Origin: Chloroflexota bacterium
GTDB taxonomy: Bacteria; Chloroflexota; UBA11872; VXOZ01
NCBI GenBank assembly: GCA_958295775.1
Contig: CATQHC010000008.1
Span: forward strand, 1-64,000
Direction: 5' to 3'
DNA length: 64,000 nt
The first letter of the stretch is position 1, and every line of letters starts with the position of its first letter. The notes below the pieces were generated by a model that was given only the letters and a program-made list of their open reading frames with translations, did not search any database and was not told the origin of the DNA. The position numbers and the translations under genes are program-made. Positions 32,722-41,287 of this stretch are shown piece by piece.

Positions 32722-34302
32722 ATGCGCATAGGTATCTTTAACCGGTGGCTCCAAACTCAGGGCGGTGGCGAGCGGCAGACTGGCGCCGCCGCCCAGGCGC
32801 TTGCTGCGGACGGTCACGAAGTAACGTTCATCACAACTACCCCAACTGACCTCAGCGCCCTCGCCCGCCGGCTAAACCTCGACCTCGCCAACGTCGCGCT
32901 GCGGGTGATCCCGGACCTCCCTTACTCGGAAATCGCGGCGCTTACCGCCGAGTATGACCTGTTCATCAACGGTTCGCACATGGACGCCATACCGAACAGA
33001 GCGCCCGCGAGTATTCTCTTCATCTATTTTCCCCGGCCCCGCGACCTCGCTCCGCTTGCGCGGCTCACGCTCCAGGTAGTCAAACAGTGCGCGGCGCTCC
33101 TGGGTCGCGTGCGCTATGAATACGGCTTCTACGGCATGGAGTTGGTGGACGTCGGCTGGTACCGCGCCATGAGCGGCCGGGCCGGTTTCTCCGTGCCCGG
33201 CAAGAGACGGGGCGTGACCGTGCAGCTTGCGATTGGCAACTTTGCCGCGGCAGTGCCGCTGCGCGTGCGCTTTTCGTGCCAGGGCGTTGTGCTCGCCGAA
33301 GTTGACGCAGCGCCGTCGGGAGGCAATTTCCGCCTGCTCACGCTGCAGGTCCCAGCCGCGCTGAGCCAGGCCGAACGGGTGCACGTCGACGTGGAGAGTG
33401 AGGTCGTGGAACCCGATCCGGCGACACCGGCAGAGCGCCGTCCGCTCGGCATTGCCATCAGCCAAGTCACGGCCGGCGCAGCCTTCAGCCGCTTCTCCCG
33501 GCGCTTGATCGAGCGTAATCTGCCCCGGCTGCTGCTAAGGACACGGACGCTCTTGGAAGAAACCGAAACGGGCTACCTGCATACCTACGACCGCATTCTC
33601 GCCAATTCGGAATTCACGGCCGGCTGGCTGCAGCGCTACTGGGGCGCTGACAGCGACGTACTCTATCCGCCCGTTGACATCACGAGCTTTGCGCCGAAAG
33701 CAAAACAGCCGATAATCTTCTCCATCGGCCGCTTCTTCGTTGGCGAACACAGCAAGCGCCAAGATGTGTTGGTCGAAGCCTTCCGTGCGCTTGTCGCCAG
33801 CGGCGAAGAGGAGTGGCGCCTGCATTTGGTCGGCAATGTCGGCGAGACTCCGGCAGATCAAGCCTACTTTGCCCACGTCCAGGCGCTGGCAAAAGACCTG
33901 CCCGTGACATTTCATGCCAATGCGGACTTTGCCACGCTGCAAGAACTCTCGGCCCAGGCGAGCCTCTACTGGCACGCCACCGGCTTTGGCGTGAATGACG
34001 AAAAGGAGCCGCTCCGGGTGGAGCATTTTGGCATCAGTGTGGTCGAGGCCATGGCCGCCGGCGCGGTGCCAATGGCTGTAGGCAAAGGCGGGGTAAACGA
34101 AATCATCACGCCGGGTGAGACCGGCATCCTCTGGGACACGCCTGCCGAACTCGTCGCCGCCACCCAGCAGCTCATAGGCGACCCCGGACACCGCGCGCAA
34201 CTCAGCGCCGCGGCGCAGCGGCGCAGCAGAGATTTCTCGCAGCAACGCTATGGCGACGCTATGCAGCAAATTGTGCGGCAACTCGCAACCAGAGATGCAT
34301 AG
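32722..34302 (+). CDS. GT4-type glycosyltransferase with inserted beta-rich module
   Basis: A 526-residue group 1 glycosyltransferase. The N-domain begins MRIGIFNRWLQTQGGGERQT; the C-domain carries IIFSIGRFFVGEHSKRQDVL and the nucleotide-sugar motif VEHFGISVVEAMAAGAVPMA followed by a GGVNEII loop. It transfers a sugar from a nucleotide donor to an unknown acceptor. Residues about 137-252 (YGFYGMELVDVGWYRAMSGR to LGIAISQV) look like a beta-sandwich insert absent in ordinary GT4 enzymes. The ATG at 32722 fits the family start; the frame runs back into thiO without support. Confidence 0.9.
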   Translation: MRIGIFNRWLQTQGGGERQTGAAAQALAADGHEVTFITTTPTDLSALARRLNLDLANVALRVIPDLPYSEIAALTAEYDLFINGSHMDAIPNRAPASILFIYFPRPRDLAPLARLTLQVVKQCAALLGRVRYEYGFYGMELVDVGWYRAMSGRAGFSVPGKRRGVTVQLAIGNFAAAVPLRVRFSCQGVVLAEVDAAPSGGNFRLLTLQVPAALSQAERVHVDVESEVVEPDPATPAERRPLGIAISQVTAGAAFSRFSRRLIERNLPRLLLRTRTLLEETETGYLHTYDRILANSEFTAGWLQRYWGADSDVLYPPVDITSFAPKAKQPIIFSIGRFFVGEHSKRQDVLVEAFRALVASGEEEWRLHLVGNVGETPADQAYFAHVQALAKDLPVTFHANADFATLQELSAQASLYWHATGFGVNDEKEPLRVEHFGISVVEAMAAGAVPMAVGKGGVNEIITPGETGILWDTPAELVAATQQLIGDPGHRAQLSAAAQRRSRDFSQQRYGDAMQQIVRQLATRDA

Positions 34303-34538
34303 CGGTGCGCACTGTATCCTCCGACACATGGCACAAGCCCAAACGATTGTGATCGGTGCTGTATTCTGCTTACAGGCATGCCCATAAAACGCACTGGTAC
34401 GCATTCCAGGGCCCACAGGAGGTTGCTCGCTTGGCGTGGTACAGTTAGAAAGAAGATTCCCCCTCTTCTCTGCGCTTACGCCTCCATCACAACCGGCATT
34501 CACTTGCTCGCAAGGATGCGCACGACAAGGGTTAGCCC

Positions 34539-35513
34539 ATGTCACAACAAGAATCGAACGATCCCCTGCTCTCGAACGATTTAGTCACGCTTGTCCCGCA
34601 GACCGAATTCTGCGGCCCAAAGCTCACGTTCGACTATCCCAGTATGGCCGTCGGCGTGGCCGAGTACGTGGCGGGCCCGACGGGGTGCACAGTCTTTCAA
34701 TTCGACCATGGCGCCGTCGGCGCCGTGGACATCCGCGGCGGCGCGCACGCAACGCTCTATACCGAAGCGCTGCAAAACGGAGAGGGCAAGCTGGATGCAA
34801 TCTGCCTGGCGGGCGGGTCCTTCTACGGTCTGGAGGCAGCCACCGGCGTGGCGGCGGAGCTGCTCGCCCGGCAGAACTATTCGCCCCATTGGGGCAATAT
34901 CGCCCTCGTTTCCGGCGCGATCATCTATGACTTCGGCCCACGAGACAATGCCGTCTACCCCGACAAAGCCTTGGGGCGCGCGGCGCTCAAGGCGGCACGA
35001 TCCGGCGTCTTTCCGCTCGGCCCCCGCGGCGCCGGCCGCTCGGCAACGGTGGGCAAGTGGTTGCAGAAACCCTACCGGAGTGAGTCTGCCGGCCAGGGCG
35101 GCGCCTTTCGGGAGATAGACGGCGTGAAAGTCGCGGTCTTCACGGTGGTGAACGCCGTGGGCGCCATCGTCAACCGCCAGGGCAACGTGGTACGCGGCTC
35201 GCTGGACCCGCGCTCAGGCGAACGCCCTCACGTGGCTGACGCCGGGCTGCCGCCCCCAAGCGGTAATACAACCCTGACGGTTGTGGTCACCAATCAGATA
35301 CTCGGCGGGTGGTCGCTGCGCCAACTGGCGCGCCACGTTCACACGTCCATGGCGCGCGCCATCCAGCCCCTCCACACCATCTCCGACGGCGACGTGCTCT
35401 TCGCCGTGACCACCAACGAAGTTGCGCAAGGCCAAGGACTCAATGAATATGTCCTTGGGGTTCTTGCTTCCGAAGTAGCCTGGGACGCGGTGTTGACGTC
35501 GTTCATTGAATGA
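34539..35513 (+). CDS. P1/S58 family N-terminal nucleophile peptidase (DmpA-like)
   Basis: This belongs to the DmpA/NylC peptidase S58 family, whose members self-cleave and then act as aminopeptidases or amidases. The family pattern includes TDYP-like FDYPSMAVGVAEY, CLAGGSFYGLEAATGVA and GDVLFAVTTNE. The self-cleavage site is SGN-TTLTVVV: Asn243-Thr244, with Thr244 as the new N-terminal nucleophile. At 324 residues it is slightly short but complete. The substrate is not evident. The ribosome site before the ATG is weak. Confidence 0.9.
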   Translation: MSQQESNDPLLSNDLVTLVPQTEFCGPKLTFDYPSMAVGVAEYVAGPTGCTVFQFDHGAVGAVDIRGGAHATLYTEALQNGEGKLDAICLAGGSFYGLEAATGVAAELLARQNYSPHWGNIALVSGAIIYDFGPRDNAVYPDKALGRAALKAARSGVFPLGPRGAGRSATVGKWLQKPYRSESAGQGGAFREIDGVKVAVFTVVNAVGAIVNRQGNVVRGSLDPRSGERPHVADAGLPPPSGNTTLTVVVTNQILGGWSLRQLARHVHTSMARAIQPLHTISDGDVLFAVTTNEVAQGQGLNEYVLGVLASEVAWDAVLTSFIE

Positions 35514-35680
35514 AGTGACCAACTAACTGTTGAACCTATGATGAGTCGTTATGTATCGGGAAAACGGCTTTCCAAGAGGCATCAGGATGGTCCAGAGTTG
35601 CTTGTTTGCTGGTGCCATTCCTGTACGTGTCGGGTAATTCGTTGACAGAATTTCCTGTTCACTGGGCAGTGTCGACCGAA

Positions 35681-35712
35681 CATGTCATTCCGAGCGCAGC
35701 GAGGAATCTAGA
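35681..35712. repeat. Repeat, TGTCATTCCGAGCGCAGCGA type
   Basis: CATGTCATTCCGAGCGCAGC followed by GAGGAATCTAGA. This is a short repeat common in many bacterial genomes; only one copy is seen in this window. Confidence 0.6.
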
Positions 35713-35840
35713 GTGTCTTGCCACTATTACGCATCGACGGCTACTTCAGTGTTCTTTCGCTCACGGATCCCGCCAAATCTCTGGTGAACGAACTTACGAG
35801 ACGCCACTCACGCTAGCAACGGTTGTGCCAAAAGCAGAGA

Positions 35841-35892
35841 AGATGGATTCCCGCCCTGAATCAGGTACGGGGCAAGCATGCGCGAGAATGAC
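35841..35892. repeat. Palindromic repeat, family C, long variant
   Basis: Begins AGATGGATTCCCGCCCTGAA and ends GCGCGAGAATGAC, with a longer loop than other copies. Confidence 0.6.
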
Positions 35893-35939
35893 GAGATAGT
35901 CGGGCAAGATACGCAGACTATAGTCTTGCGCTACCGTCC

Positions 35940-35968
35940 CGTCACTCCGGCGAAAGCCGGAGTCCAGG
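35940..35968. repeat. Palindromic repeat, family C, inverted
   Basis: GTCACTCCGGC-GAAA-GCCGGAGTCCAGG, the reverse-oriented form. Confidence 0.65.
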
Positions 35969-36037
35969 AGGTTGGCAGGGCCAAGAACGTGCCGTACAAG
36001 CATACCTCCCGCTGGGTAGGGGCGTTGACAAAGAGAA

Positions 36038-36067
36038 GATGGATTCCCGCGAAAGCGGGAATGACGG
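36038..36067. repeat. Palindromic repeat, family C
   Basis: GATGGATTCCCGC-GAAA-GCGGGAATGACGG, with a GNRA loop and a perfect stem. Confidence 0.75.
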
Positions 36068-36185
36068 AAGCGGGATTCGCTTGCTCTAGGGTCGCAGGTT
36101 GGCTAATTCTCTGTGCTTCGCCATAGTCAAGCACGCCCTTGCGTCTAAGAGAATTGTCCCGACACAGGCAATTTGCGAGCGCCAA

Positions 36186-36908
36186 TTGAGTACCACACCG
36201 ACGATCGGCACCTATCAGGAAAAGTCGCTGCACGCGGCGCTTAAGGCCTGGTACGCCCGGCCCGGCGATCAGGCGGAACAGCCCGTGGACGGCTACGTCG
36301 TAGACCTGGTGCGCGGCGATGAACTCATTGAAATCCAGACGCGGAATTTCGCTGCAATTAAGCGCAAGCTTGCCGCGTTGCTGCCCCAACACCCGGTGCG
36401 TCTCGTGCATCCGATTCCGGCGCAGAAGTGGATCGTGCGGCTGGACCGCGACGGCGCAACCGTGCTCAGCCGCCGCCGTTCGCCGAAGCGCGGTACGGTG
36501 CTCGATGTCTTCGATGAGCTTGTGAGCATCCCGCACCTCGTCGCTCACCCGCAGTTTTCGTTGGAGGTGCTGCTGGTTGAGGTCGAGGAAACGCGCTGCC
36601 AGGACGGCCGCGGCAGTTGGCGGCGGCGCGGTTGGAGCATTCAAGACCAGATCCTCGTCGGCGTAGAAAGCCGGCATTGCTTTCACGGACCGGAAGACTT
36701 TGCCGCCCTCTTACCGGCGACACTCCCGGACATGTTTACCAGCAGCCAGATTGCCGCCAGACTTGGCGTGCGCCACGGTCAGGGACAGAAAATTGCCTAC
36801 TGCCTGCGCCACATGGGAGCCATCGAAGTCGTCGGCAAGCAGGGCAACGCCTTCCTCTATCAGCGCGAGCAATTACAAGTGCCTTCACCGGCCGTGGCTG
36901 GCTGCTGA
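36186..36908 (+). CDS. Hypothetical protein, possible PD-(D/E)XK-like nuclease with winged helix
   Basis: 240 residues from a TTG start (another TTG at 36099 would add 29 residues, part of which crosses the repeat region). The N-terminal half shows EKSLHAALKAWYA, then VDGYVVDLVRGDELIEIQT, a strand-D-strand-ExQ arrangement similar to PD-(D/E)XK nucleases, followed by FAAIKRKLAALL. The middle has a Trp- and Arg-rich segment (GSWRRRGWSIQDQILV). The C-terminal FTSSQIAARLGVRHGQGQKI and YCLRHMGAIEVVG look like a winged helix. DNA binding or cleavage is an inference; no close family is recognised. Confidence 0.65.
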   Translation: MSTTPTIGTYQEKSLHAALKAWYARPGDQAEQPVDGYVVDLVRGDELIEIQTRNFAAIKRKLAALLPQHPVRLVHPIPAQKWIVRLDRDGATVLSRRRSPKRGTVLDVFDELVSIPHLVAHPQFSLEVLLVEVEETRCQDGRGSWRRRGWSIQDQILVGVESRHCFHGPEDFAALLPATLPDMFTSSQIAARLGVRHGQGQKIAYCLRHMGAIEVVGKQGNAFLYQREQLQVPSPAVAGC

Positions 36909-36998
36909 CCCAGCAGCAAGAACGCCAGGCTATCGACCGGTCGGCGACCCCTCTTGGTCAAAGCCACGACTGAGACCGCGTAGGCCGTAAAGCAAAGA

Positions 36999-37036
36999 GA
37001 GAAGGAGGGCGAGCTCTGCGCTCTGCCCTCCTTCTC
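36999..37036 (-). terminator. Intrinsic terminator
   Basis: GAGAAGGAGGGC pairs with GCCCTCCTTCTC (12 bases, perfect). Read on the minus strand it follows the stop of the dehydrogenase at 37065 by 28 bases and is trailed by TCTTTGCTTT. Confidence 0.75.
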
Positions 37037-37064
37037 AACCTATCAATTCTGTGTAGGCTATAGC

Positions 37065-38132
37065 CTAGTCCAGCGGAAAGTTCACCGGCGCGGGTGAGAT
37101 TTTGCCGGCCTTCTGGATGCCAACGGCGATTTCCAGGGCGTGGCGGGCCTCTGTGCCGGTGATCGCGGGTGGGCGGCCTTCGTGGATGGCCTGCACCATG
37201 TCTTCCACCTGAACCTGGTGGCCGTTCCAACCCTTCACGGTGGGGTCAGCGGCGGCGGTCATACGCGCGGAGAAGCGGTCCTTCATTTCCTGCTCTTCCT
37301 CTTCCTCGCGGTCGCCCTGGATGCGCCAGGTCTCGACACCGGCGTTGGTCAAGCAAATGCTGCCCTTTTCGCCGAAGAAGTGGAAGTTGTGATCAAGCCC
37401 CGGATACGCCGACGTGGTGAAGACCATGTTGCCGAAAGACCCGTTGGCAAAGCGCGCATTCACCACGGCCAGGTCTTCCGTCTCGATGTCGTGCGTAAAG
37501 GTGCCGAGTTGGGCCGTCAGTGATTCTACCGGCCCCATGATCCACTGCAGCAGATCGATGCTGTGGATGCCCTGGTTCATGGAAGCGCCGCCGCCGTCGA
37601 ACTCATAGGTTCCGCGCCAGCTCACGGGTCCGCCGCCCGCAAAGTACTCCGACGTGCGCAGCCAGTAGAGCTGCACGTCCGCATAGAACACGCGGCCCAA
37701 ACGTCCGGCAGCGATGGTCTCTTTCACCTTGGCATAGAGCGGATGGAGACGCGACTGAAAGATCGCCGCCAGCTTTACGCCATTTTCCGCGCACGCCGCC
37801 ATCAGCGCGTCGGCCTTTTCCAGGGTGACGTCCAGCGGTTTCTCGCAAATGACGTGCTTGCCGGCCTGCGCCGCTTGGATGCCCAACGCGGCGTGGGTGC
37901 CGGTGGGCGTGCAAATGTTCACCACCTGCACCGCATCGTCGGCCAGGAGCTCTGCCACGGAGCCGTAGGCCGTAACGTTATGTTTCCCGGCGAGGCCCAC
38001 GGCAAACTGCGGCTCCATGTCGGCAATGCCGATCAGTTCCGCTCCGGCCGCGTCCTTGATTGCCTGCGTGTGGGAGCCCGCAATGCCCCCGGCGCCAATG
38101 ACGCCGAATCCAACCGTCTGTTGTGTCGCCAT
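37065..38132 (-). CDS. Gfo/Idh/MocA family NAD(P)-dependent oxidoreductase
   Basis: 355 residues: Rossmann loop FGVIGAGGIAGSHTQAIK, family motif VICEKPLDVTLEKADALM, and C-domain GGGASMNQGIHSIDLLQWI with His in the catalytic region. It likely oxidises a sugar or inositol; the ligand is unknown. GAGGAGAAG precedes the ATG. It is followed by its own terminator and lies 76 bases after purA on the same strand, possibly co-transcribed. Confidence 0.93.
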   Translation of the reverse strand: MATQQTVGFGVIGAGGIAGSHTQAIKDAAGAELIGIADMEPQFAVGLAGKHNVTAYGSVAELLADDAVQVVNICTPTGTHAALGIQAAQAGKHVICEKPLDVTLEKADALMAACAENGVKLAAIFQSRLHPLYAKVKETIAAGRLGRVFYADVQLYWLRTSEYFAGGGPVSWRGTYEFDGGGASMNQGIHSIDLLQWIMGPVESLTAQLGTFTHDIETEDLAVVNARFANGSFGNMVFTTSAYPGLDHNFHFFGEKGSICLTNAGVETWRIQGDREEEEEQEMKDRFSARMTAAADPTVKGWNGHQVQVEDMVQAIHEGRPPAITGTEARHALEIAVGIQKAGKISPAPVNFPLD

Positions 38133-38208
38133 GTTGTCTTCTCCTCTTTGCTCTCACTAACGGCGCTATCCCGCCCGCGCCTCTCAGAGCGGGCAAGAAT
38201 CTTGAGCG

Positions 38209-39510
38209 CTAAGCCACTTCCGAGTGCTGCTGGTCGAGAAAGAGCGTGTCCTTGCGGTGGGGGCCAACCCCTACCATGCAAATATTGACACCGCCGGCCA
38301 ACTCGCTAATTCGCGCCAAGTATGCCTGCGCGTTGGGGGGAAGGTCATGCCACGTGCGGGCGCTTGTGGTCGGCTCCTGCCACCCGGGCAGCTCTTCGTA
38401 GATGGGCCGGGCGCGCGCCATCACCCGCGTATCCGGCACCGTCTCATAGCGCTCGCCATCCACATCGTACGCCACGCACACCTTGATAGTCGGCAATTGA
38501 TCGAGCACGTCAATCTTGGTGACGGCAATCGACGAAAAGCCACAGAGCTCGGCAGCATAGCGTACCGCGACGGCGTCGAACCAGCCGCAGCGGCGGGGCC
38601 GTCCCGTGGTAGCGCCGTACTCCTCGCCAACCTCCCGCAGCGTCTCGCCCATGGGGTCCGTCAGCTCCGTCGGCACCGGGCCTTCGCCTACGGCGGTGGT
38701 GTAAGCCTTCACGACACCGATGATGTTGCTGATTCTATGCGGCGGCACCCCGGCGCCGGTGGCGCTGCCGCCAGTGATGGGGGACGACGAGGTAACGTAC
38801 GGATAAATCCCCCAGTCGATATCGCGCAACGCGCCCAACTGGCCTTCCAGAAGGATTGTGCGATCCTCTCGCAACGCCTGTTGCACCAAAGGATGCGTAT
38901 TCTTGATATAAGGGGCGAGTTGCCGGCCCCAGTCAAGCAACTGCTCGAACAGATCGTCGTAAGAGAGCGGCTCGTGATCGTATACGCGCGTCAAAAGGCG
39001 GTTCTTGACGTCCAGAACCTGGCGCAAGTATGCGCCGAGGTGGCCCGCGTCCGTCAGATCGCCCATGCGCAGCCCCACACGCGCGGCCTTGTCCGTGTAG
39101 CAGGGTCCGATGCCGCGCTTGGTGGTGCCCTGTGCGTTCCCACCTCGCGCCTCTTCCTCAAGACCGTCGATGAGGACGTGGTAGGGCATAACAACCTGCG
39201 CCCGCTCCGAGATGTGTACGCGGTTCGGCGCAGTCTCTACCCCCGCGTCATTCAGCACCTTCATTTCGGTGAGAAATGACCGTGGATTGACGGCCATGCC
39301 CGTGCCGAGCACGTTGTGCACGTGAGGGAAGAAAATCCCACAGGGAAAGAGATGCAATGCAAACTTGCCATGGTTGTTGACGACGGTATGGCCCGCATTG
39401 TCGCCACCTTGAAAGCGAATCACCATATGGGCTTGCGAGGCCATTACGTCGACCACGCGCCCTTTGCCTTCATCTCCCCACTGGGCTCCAACCACGGCTG
39501 TTACTGGCAT
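38209..39510 (-). CDS. purA: Adenylosuccinate synthetase PurA
   Basis: PurA catalyses the GTP-dependent conversion of IMP and aspartate to adenylosuccinate, the first step to AMP. The P-loop AVVGAQWGDEGKGRVVDV, RFQGGDNAGHTVV with the IMP-binding residues, GTTKRGIGPCYTDKAAR, TSSSPITGGSATGAG, TTGRPRRCGWFD and AVTKIDVLD are all present. The usual EGAQG segment reads LEGQLGALRDIDWG, a small deviation. ATG 39510 has GAGGGAGG upstream; six earlier codons are excluded. Confidence 0.96.
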   Translation of the reverse strand: MPVTAVVGAQWGDEGKGRVVDVMASQAHMVIRFQGGDNAGHTVVNNHGKFALHLFPCGIFFPHVHNVLGTGMAVNPRSFLTEMKVLNDAGVETAPNRVHISERAQVVMPYHVLIDGLEEEARGGNAQGTTKRGIGPCYTDKAARVGLRMGDLTDAGHLGAYLRQVLDVKNRLLTRVYDHEPLSYDDLFEQLLDWGRQLAPYIKNTHPLVQQALREDRTILLEGQLGALRDIDWGIYPYVTSSSPITGGSATGAGVPPHRISNIIGVVKAYTTAVGEGPVPTELTDPMGETLREVGEEYGATTGRPRRCGWFDAVAVRYAAELCGFSSIAVTKIDVLDQLPTIKVCVAYDVDGERYETVPDTRVMARARPIYEELPGWQEPTTSARTWHDLPPNAQAYLARISELAGGVNICMVGVGPHRKDTLFLDQQHSEVA

Positions 39511-39836
39511 GGATGCCTCCCTCAACACAAGCTAAACCAAGCCCTCAGTTTAGCAAAATTACCGTACCCCGGCATCACCGGCGTGACGCACCATTGCTCA
39601 TGGTACCCTAAGCCCGTGCGACGGACAAACCGCGGGAGAATCGGGAATTATAAGAAACAGACTTGACTGCGGATTGCCTGCTTGTTAGGATGGTCATTGC
39701 TACAGCTCAAATAGTCTAGGCTTGGGTCTTCCAAGAGACGCTAAGGGACATTGGTTTGCCATGTCTCCTTGCGGCCCGGTCTAGGCATTGGGCTGTAGCA
39801 AGACCAAACCCTTTAGCGTGCTGCGAGGAGGCACCC
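39511..39836. other. purA upstream region and IS left end
   Basis: The first 130 bases are the purA leader and promoter region, without a clear promoter match. From 39643 the sequence belongs to the insertion element. Confidence 0.6.
39643..39670 (+). repeat. IS left terminal inverted repeat
   Basis: GGGAATTATAAGA-AACA-GACTTGACTGC, the 28-base left end, adjacent to the target duplication at 39635-39642. Confidence 0.9.
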
Positions 39837-39992
39837 ATGTCTTTTGCTGATCGTCTAATGTCGTTCTTCGTGTTTCTTCTTCTCACGGTGATTACGTTCG
39901 GTACCTACCCGATCTACTTCTACATCACCACCAAGCGAGAGGAGATCGCCTTGCTGAGACAGATAAGCGAAAAGTTAGACCGCATCAGGTGA
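39837..39992 (+). CDS. Small membrane protein, IS passenger
   Basis: A 51-residue protein, MSFADRLMSFFVFLLLTVIT then FGTYPIYFYITT and the helical tail REEIALLRQISEKLDRIR. GAGGAGG is just before ATG 39837. It has one or two membrane helices and a charged coiled-coil-like tail. No function is recognised. It lies inside the insertion element and points toward the transposase gene, so it is a passenger rather than a transposition gene. Confidence 0.7.
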   Translation: MSFADRLMSFFVFLLLTVITFGTYPIYFYITTKREEIALLRQISEKLDRIR

Positions 39993-40031
39993 TTAAGCCT
40001 CTGGTAAAATAGAGTCAATACAAAAGCAAAC

Positions 40032-40060
40032 CCCCGCCAGTGTAGTCAGCACTGGCGGGG
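40032..40060 (-). terminator. Hairpin inside the insertion element
   Basis: CCCCGCCAGTG-TAGTCAG-CACTGGCGGGG, an 11-base perfect stem. On the minus strand it is followed by GTTTGCTTTTG, so it may terminate transcripts coming from the transposase gene. Confidence 0.6.
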
Positions 40061-40089
40061 CAAGTCTCCCGAAGGAGTTGTATCGCGAT

Positions 40090-40311
40090 ATGGACACTAT
40101 AAACGGTTTCTCCATCTTCGTCAACATATTCCAGTCTACAGTATCCGCCTTGCTGGGAGCGGCTATCTATGCGGCGTTCCCGAAAGCGAAACGTATCTTT
40201 AGGCGGCGCGCCCCAGTGAAGGTGGGTTTGCCGTCGTCTCATCTTGCCGATAACACAACTTGGGTGAGAATCAACTCATGGGAAGACCTGCGCAATATGG
40301 CAAGACGGTGA
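40090..40311 (+). CDS. Small hydrophobic-segment protein, IS passenger
   Basis: 73 residues: MDTINGFSIFVNIFQSTVSA and LLGAAIYAAFPKAKRIFRRR, then a polar tail (TTWVRINSWEDLRNMARR). GAAGGAG lies 12 bases before ATG 40090; a TTG at 40078 sits directly on that site and is unlikely. The single membrane-like helix is followed by a basic cluster. It ends 3 bases before the transposase stop on the other strand. Function unknown. Confidence 0.6.
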   Translation: MDTINGFSIFVNIFQSTVSALLGAAIYAAFPKAKRIFRRRAPVKVGLPSSHLADNTTWVRINSWEDLRNMARR

Positions 40312-40314
40312 TAG

Positions 40315-41178
40315 CTAAGCCACTCCGCAAGCCCGCACCATGAAGTCCGCGAACGGTGTTTCCGACTTCCGCGTGTTGTACTTGTAGCTCGCCTCGTCAA
40401 TGTAGCGGTCTGCCCAATCCAGCGTGTAGTGGTGGTGCTGGCCGGAGATCGCCCGCTTCACCAACGCCCAAAAGCCCTCGATGGTATTCGTGTGGATGCC
40501 GCCGTCGCGCACGTACTCTTTCGAGTGGTTGATGCGCTCGTGATAAATCCAGTCGCGGGCTTCGTTGTAGCCTGGGTATTGGTCGGTAATGAGCATGGCG
40601 CGGGGATCGATGTTGCGGCGCAAGAAGTGATTGATGAGCTTGGTGGTAACACGCGGCGCGGAGATTGCCTTGACCTTGCCACCGCGCTCGACTGCGCCAA
40701 TGATGGGAGCCTTCTTGCTCTCGCGGCGTTGCCCTGGGGTTTTCGGCCCGCGTGGCTTGCCGCCAATGTAGGTTTCGTCCGCTTCAACGATACCGCGTAG
40801 GAACGCGCCGTCCTCTTGCATGGCTTTACGGATGCGCATCGCCATGTACCACGCCGTAGGCTGTGTGAGGTCTAAGTCACGGGCAAGCTGGCAGCTTGAT
40901 ACTGACTTCTTCGCGTTCAACAGGATGGCGATAGCCGCGAACCACTTAGGTAGAGGAATCTTGGTGCCCTGGAAAATTGTGCCAGACGTGACCTTGAATG
41001 CAGACAGGCAATTGTGGCAATTCCAGCGGCCTACGTTCTCGTTGTTCTTGATGCGGCGCGCCACGTCTTCGCTCTGGCAGTAGGGGCAGTAGGGTTTGCC
41101 TTGCCACTTGACTTGCTCTAGTAGGGATATGCAGGAATCCTGGGTACCGAACTGCTGGACGATGCTGATTACGTTCAT
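40315..41178 (-). CDS. IS1595-family (ISXO2-like) transposase
   Basis: From ATG 41178 (AGGAGGT upstream) about 287 residues. The N-terminal zinc ribbon has CPYC and CHNC pairs (WQGKPYCPYCQSEDV, RWNCHNCLSAF). The DDE-type core shows EADETYIGGKPRG (first Asp), ITDQYPGYNEARD (second Asp) and HTNTIEGFWALVKRAI, the family's third acidic region. The frame has 16 extra upstream codons with no ribosome site. The gene fits between the terminal repeats and has no frameshift, so the element may still be active. Confidence 0.95.
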   Translation of the reverse strand: MNVISIVQQFGTQDSCISLLEQVKWQGKPYCPYCQSEDVARRIKNNENVGRWNCHNCLSAFKVTSGTIFQGTKIPLPKWFAAIAILLNAKKSVSSCQLARDLDLTQPTAWYMAMRIRKAMQEDGAFLRGIVEADETYIGGKPRGPKTPGQRRESKKAPIIGAVERGGKVKAISAPRVTTKLINHFLRRNIDPRAMLITDQYPGYNEARDWIYHERINHSKEYVRDGGIHTNTIEGFWALVKRAISGQHHHYTLDWADRYIDEASYKYNTRKSETPFADFMVRACGVA

Positions 41179-41218
41179 GACTTCACCTCCTATAAGTATT
41201 GTACCAAACCCCCTACAG

Positions 41219-41246
41219 GCAGTCAAGTCCTAATCTTATAATTCCC
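41219..41246 (-). repeat. IS right terminal inverted repeat
   Basis: Reads GGGAATTATAAGA-TTAG-GACTTGACTGC on the minus strand, matching the left end. GGAGAATC at 41247-41254 is the target duplication. Confidence 0.9.
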
Positions 41247-41287
41247 GGAGAATCGCACGACGCTTTGCAGAAGACATCGAGTGACTA

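Larger units (their letters stand above)
35514..36098. other. Repeat-dense intergenic region
   Basis: This 585-base gap contains no convincing gene. It holds four repeats (35681, 35841, 35940, 36038). A 97-codon frame at 35606 runs through these repeats and is not called. Confidence 0.75.
39643..41246 (-). mobile_element. IS1595-family insertion sequence with passenger ORFs
   Basis: The element has 28-base terminal inverted repeats: left 39643-39670 (GGGAATTATAAGA, four variable bases, GACTTGACTGC), right 41219-41246 (its reverse complement with four mismatches in the middle). It is flanked on both sides by the identical 8-base duplication GGAGAATC (39635-39642 and 41247-41254), as expected for IS1595-type transposition. 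It carries one transposase gene (minus strand) and two small plus-strand ORFs. The total is 1604 bases and it looks intact. It lies upstream of purA, between purA and dsbB. Confidence 0.93.

Noticed and set aside
35606-35899. 97-codon frame
   Set aside because: Made largely of repeat sequence (the CATTCCGAGCGCAGC element and family C), with no ribosome site.
38224-39279. 351-codon plus-strand frame
   Set aside because: Antisense to purA, which has all catalytic motifs.
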